Origin: Gammaproteobacteria bacterium
Lineage (GTDB): Bacteria; Pseudomonadota; Gammaproteobacteria; PS1; Pseudothioglobaceae
Reading direction: 5' to 3'
Assembly (NCBI GenBank): GCA_029941485.1
Contig: JAPYOZ010000003.1
Span: 1-33,421 of the forward strand
DNA length: 33,421 nucleotides
Below, one piece after another: positions 30,161 through 33,421 of the stretch. The notes below the pieces were generated by a model. It had not been told where the DNA came from. It worked only from the letters and a program-made list of their open reading frames with translations, and made no database searches. A program made the translations under genes and the position numbers. Every line of letters begins with the position of its first letter. Position 1 is the first letter of the stretch.

Positions 30161-31504
30161 ATGATAAAGATTTTAACCTTGTTTATTTTAATGCCATTGT
30201 GGGTATTTGCACTCAGTGTGCCTGAGTTGGAGCTTTCTGAGTCTTTAAGTGAAAAGAAACGTGGCCATGAGTTTTTGCAGTTACTTTGGGATACTGGCTC
30301 GATTGTTGAGGACATCGAAATTCAAACCTACCTTAAAGATTTAGGCCATGAACTAACCACTTACAGCGAAAATCCAGATAAACACTTTGGATTTTTATTG
30401 CTTGATGACAGCAGTATTAATGCTTTTGCAGGGTCTTATGGTTATATTGGTATACACACGGGCATGTTGCTCAGTTCAGATTCAGAATCTGAATTAGCAG
30501 GAGTACTGTCGCATGAAATATCGCACGTTACTCAAAATCATTTGAATCGATTCAGCGAAAAAACCGACAAACAAACTTATCTGCTGGTGGCTGGCATGTT
30601 GGCCGCTGTATTGGTTGATGATTCCAACACCTCTCAGGCCATTGCCGCCTCAACGGTGGCAGGCGCTGCTCAGCAAAGCATTAACTTTACTAGAGAGCAT
30701 GAGTGGGAAGCCGATCGAATAGGCACAAACATGTTGACCAAGTCTGGTTTTGACCCTCAAGGCATGGCACATTTTTTTGAAAAATTAAAAGACAATTCCA
30801 GTGCCGAGGAGTTTTTGCGTTCACACCCGTTGAGTATTAATCGAATCTCTGATAGTCTGCAGCGTTCAGCTAGAATGTCGGGCAATTACAGGAAGGACTC
30901 CTTTGAATACTTAACCGCTAAGGCTAGGCTCTATTATCATAAGAATGGGCGTATTAAGTTAGAGCAGGATGATATGCTGACGCATTACATGCAAGCTTAT
31001 CATGCATTTGAGCAGCAAAATTATAAAACCGCACAACAAAATATTAATAAGCTATTTCTTATTGATTCATCTAAACCAAGCTACATTCTTGCAGGGCGAA
31101 TCGCCTCTAAGTTGGGCGATGTTCAAACCGCTCAGCAGTATTTTAATCAAAATAATTTAAATCAAGACGACGAGGCAAGCCTTTATTATGCGGCTCAATC
31201 TTATCTTGAAAACCAACAAGAAAAGCGGGGTATTGCTGTTTTAAAATCTTTCTTAAGGGTAAACACAGTAACCGCACAGTCTCATCAGTTATTATCTTCA
31301 CTTTACGTTAAAAATGGAGACCTTGATCGTTCTCACATTCAAAGTGCAAAAGCGCTGGTTGTGAAGGGTAAGTTTGCCAAGGCGATTCAGCAATATGAGC
31401 GTGCAAAATCCATAACGAGCAATCAAGATTTGTACGATGTACTAACCGTTAAAATTGAACAACTGCAACAAACCCTTGATTTGTACAAAGATTTAGCAAA
31501 ATAG
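30161..31504 (+). CDS. Periplasmic M48 metalloprotease with TPR-like C-terminus (BepA/YfgC-like)
   Basis: Signal peptide; NAFAGSYGYIGIHTGML, LSHEISHVTQNH (HExxH), REHEWEADRIGTNML; repeats in C-terminus. Confidence 0.88.
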   Translation: MIKILTLFILMPLWVFALSVPELELSESLSEKKRGHEFLQLLWDTGSIVEDIEIQTYLKDLGHELTTYSENPDKHFGFLLLDDSSINAFAGSYGYIGIHTGMLLSSDSESELAGVLSHEISHVTQNHLNRFSEKTDKQTYLLVAGMLAAVLVDDSNTSQAIAASTVAGAAQQSINFTREHEWEADRIGTNMLTKSGFDPQGMAHFFEKLKDNSSAEEFLRSHPLSINRISDSLQRSARMSGNYRKDSFEYLTAKARLYYHKNGRIKLEQDDMLTHYMQAYHAFEQQNYKTAQQNINKLFLIDSSKPSYILAGRIASKLGDVQTAQQYFNQNNLNQDDEASLYYAAQSYLENQQEKRGIAVLKSFLRVNTVTAQSHQLLSSLYVKNGDLDRSHIQSAKALVVKGKFAKAIQQYERAKSITSNQDLYDVLTVKIEQLQQTLDLYKDLAK

Positions 31505-31514
31505 ATTTAGACTT

Positions 31515-32177
31515 TTAAGCGCCGACTACCGTTACACCGGTTGGTGTGCCGAGCAACAATACATTAGCACCGCGATTAGCGAATAAGCCGTTTGTTACCA
31601 CTCCAACAATGCTATCTAGTTCTGTTTCTAAAGCTTTAGGATCGGTAATTTTTAACCCTTCAACGTCTAAAATCAAATTGCCATTATCGGTAACAAAATT
31701 TTCACGAACAAAAGGCGTACCACCAATGCGACGAGTGATTTGGTGTTTAACATAGTTTGCCGCCATCGGAATCACTTCAACCGGCAATGGGAAGTCACCC
31801 ATAGTTTTTACAAATTTTGATTCATCTGCGATACACACAAATTTATCGGCCACTGCTGCTACGATTTTTTCACGAGTGAGTGCGCCACCACCACCTTTAA
31901 TCAGGTTTAGGCCATCATCGGACTCATCGGCACCATCGATATAGACGGATATTGCCTCCACTTCATTGAGATCAAACACCTTAATACCATGACCTTCTAA
32001 ACGTTCAGCAGTAGCAACAGAACTGGCAACGCAACCTTTTATATCATCCTTCATGGTTGCCAATGCATCGATGAAAAAATTTGCTGTTGAACCGGTACCC
32101 ACGCCTATAATAGTGTCTTTTACGACAAATTTAAGCGCCTCTTGTGCCACGGCAAACTTCATTTCGTCTTGAGTCAT
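31515..32177 (-). CDS. rpiA: Ribose-5-phosphate isomerase A
   Basis: [43 protein letters not shown]; start at 32177 with ggagcg RBS. Confidence 0.96.
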   Translation of the reverse strand: MTQDEMKFAVAQEALKFVVKDTIIGVGTGSTANFFIDALATMKDDIKGCVASSVATAERLEGHGIKVFDLNEVEAISVYIDGADESDDGLNLIKGGGGALTREKIVAAVADKFVCIADESKFVKTMGDFPLPVEVIPMAANYVKHQITRRIGGTPFVRENFVTDNGNLILDVEGLKITDPKALETELDSIVGVVTNGLFANRGANVLLLGTPTGVTVVGA

Positions 32178-32218
32178 AATTCGCTCCATAAATTCTATAA
32201 TATTCAAACAATTATACT

Positions 32219-32809
32219 ATGAAAAAAATCATTCTTGCCAGTAACAATAAGGGGAAAATCGCAGAATTCAACACTATGTTGAACGGTATTTACCAAGTAG
32301 TATCCATGTCAGATATGCAAGTAGAAGAAGTCCCGGAAACAGGCTTGACCTTTGTTGAAAATGCATTGATTAAGGCTAGAAATGCATCAGAACAATCGGG
32401 TTTGCCAGCACTCTCTGATGACTCAGGTATTGTGGTGGATGCACTGAATGGCGAACCGGGTATTTATTCGGCACGCTATGCGGGTAATCATGGCGATGAT
32501 GAGGCCAATACCCAAAAACTATTGGATCAGATGCGTGCCATTCCTGAGGGTGAGCGTGCTGCTCGATTTTGGTGTGCTATTGTCTTTGTGGAGCATGCGA
32601 ATGACCCAACACCCATTATTATTCAGCGTGGCTGGGAAGGTGAAATCTTACGTAAAAAGGTAGGGGAGAATGGTTTTGGTTATGATCCAATTTTTTATGT
32701 ACCTACCCATGGTTGTGCATCGGCTGAATTATCGTCAGAAATTAAAAACACTCTCTCGCATCGAGGTCGGGCACTCACTGCATTACTTAAAGAACTAAAA
32801 GCTTGCTAG
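32219..32809 (+). CDS. rdgB: XTP/dITP pyrophosphatase (RdgB/HAM1)
   Basis: MKKIILASNNKGKIAEFNTML, LSDDSGIVVDALNGEPGIYSARYAG, GENGFGYDPIFYVP. Confidence 0.96.
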   Translation: MKKIILASNNKGKIAEFNTMLNGIYQVVSMSDMQVEEVPETGLTFVENALIKARNASEQSGLPALSDDSGIVVDALNGEPGIYSARYAGNHGDDEANTQKLLDQMRAIPEGERAARFWCAIVFVEHANDPTPIIIQRGWEGEILRKKVGENGFGYDPIFYVPTHGCASAELSSEIKNTLSHRGRALTALLKELKAC

Positions 32810-33421
32810 TACTACCGCCGTTATCGCTCTATATCCATTACCCATGGTGTGTTAAAAAATGCCCTTATTGCGACTTTAATTCCCACGAAGGTGAAGATAG
32901 GAATGGCTACATTGAGGCGCTACTGAAGGACCTTGATAAAGATTTAAAATACGTCCAGGGTCGATCAATTTATTCTATTTTTATTGGTGGCGGCACCCCG
33001 AGCTTAATGAGCGCAGAGGAACTCAGTGAATTATTTATTGGTTTACAATCAAGACTCAGCTTCGATCAGAATATTGAAATCACCCTAGAGACTAATCCTG
33101 GCACCTTTGAGATTGAAAAATTCAAAGCTTTTAAAGACGTCGGTATTAATCGATTATCGATTGGTGTGCAGTCTTTTCAAGACCATCACCTTAGCGCATT
33201 AGGACGCATTCATAGTGCCAAAGAGGCAAGTAAGGCTTGCACCTTTGCCGGCCAGATATTTGATAATTTTAATATTGATTTAATGTACGGTTTAGAAGGG
33301 CAAAGTATTGACAGTTGTTTGTCAGATCTTAATCAGGCAATGGATTTGAATCCACAGCATATTTCATTTTATCAGCTCACCATTGAGCCCAATACCTTGT
33401 TTGCAAAATTCCCGCCAGCGT
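32803..33421 (+). CDS. hemW: Radical SAM heme chaperone HemW (3' truncated by window edge)
   Basis: Not in the supplied ORF track. Manual translation from TTG 32803: LLVLPPLSLYIHYPWCVKKCPYCDFNSHEG (CxxxCxxC), IFIGGGTPSLM, ETNPGTFE, GINRLSIGVQSFQDHHLSALGRIHS, NIDLMYGLEGQS. In-frame stop at 32788-32790 bounds the start. Confidence 0.93.
   Translation, partial: MLVLPPLSLYIHYPWCVKKCPYCDFNSHEGEDRNGYIEALLKDLDKDLKYVQGRSIYSIFIGGGTPSLMSAEELSELFIGLQSRLSFDQNIEITLETNPGTFEIEKFKAFKDVGINRLSIGVQSFQDHHLSALGRIHSAKEASKACTFAGQIFDNFNIDLMYGLEGQSIDSCLSDLNQAMDLNPQHISFYQLTIEPNTLFAKFPPA

Noticed and set aside
1-33421. CRISPR arrays, transposons, prophage genes, toxin-antitoxin or restriction systems, tRNA/rRNA genes
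   Set aside because: No regularly spaced repeats, transposase/integrase-like ORFs, defence-type domains or tRNA-like cloverleaf sequences were recognised by eye; a tool-based scan (tRNAscan, CRISPR finder, Infernal) would be needed to exclude small RNAs.

Overview
The window is a compact, gene-dense, AT-rich bacterial chromosome segment, almost certainly from a gammaproteobacterium. Gene content (DsrE-like proteins, TusA, cytochromes c, a membrane-anchored DUF302 protein) suggests a sulfur-oxidising SUP05/Thioglobaceae-like lineage; that assignment is inference. Most genes are recognisable housekeeping genes: ubiX-mpl-msrB, cca, an AddB/RecB-like nuclease, engB, two cytochromes c, tig-clpP-clpX-hflX-lon, rsmB, dsbC, pepA, ppnP, pabC/mltG-tmk-holB, hemL, a LOG-family gene, a HAD hydrolase, dsrE2-tusA, a bepA-like M48 protease, rpiA, rdgB and partial hemW. 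I saw no mobile element, CRISPR array, rRNA or tRNA. The items most worth following up are: (1) a tightly overlapping operon of two paralogous DUF1538 membrane proteins, a P-II-like protein and a CBS-domain protein, which looks like an uncharacterised regulated membrane system; (2) an in-frame PabC-MltG fusion joining a cytosolic folate enzyme to a periplasmic peptidoglycan lytic transglycosylase; (3) a secreted DsrE-like gene split by a frameshift in an AAG-repeat tract, whose conserved C-terminus lies in the 'intergenic' DNA; (4) hflX inserted between clpX and lon; (5) a DsrE2-TusA pair; (6) an AddB-like nuclease with no helicase partner in view.
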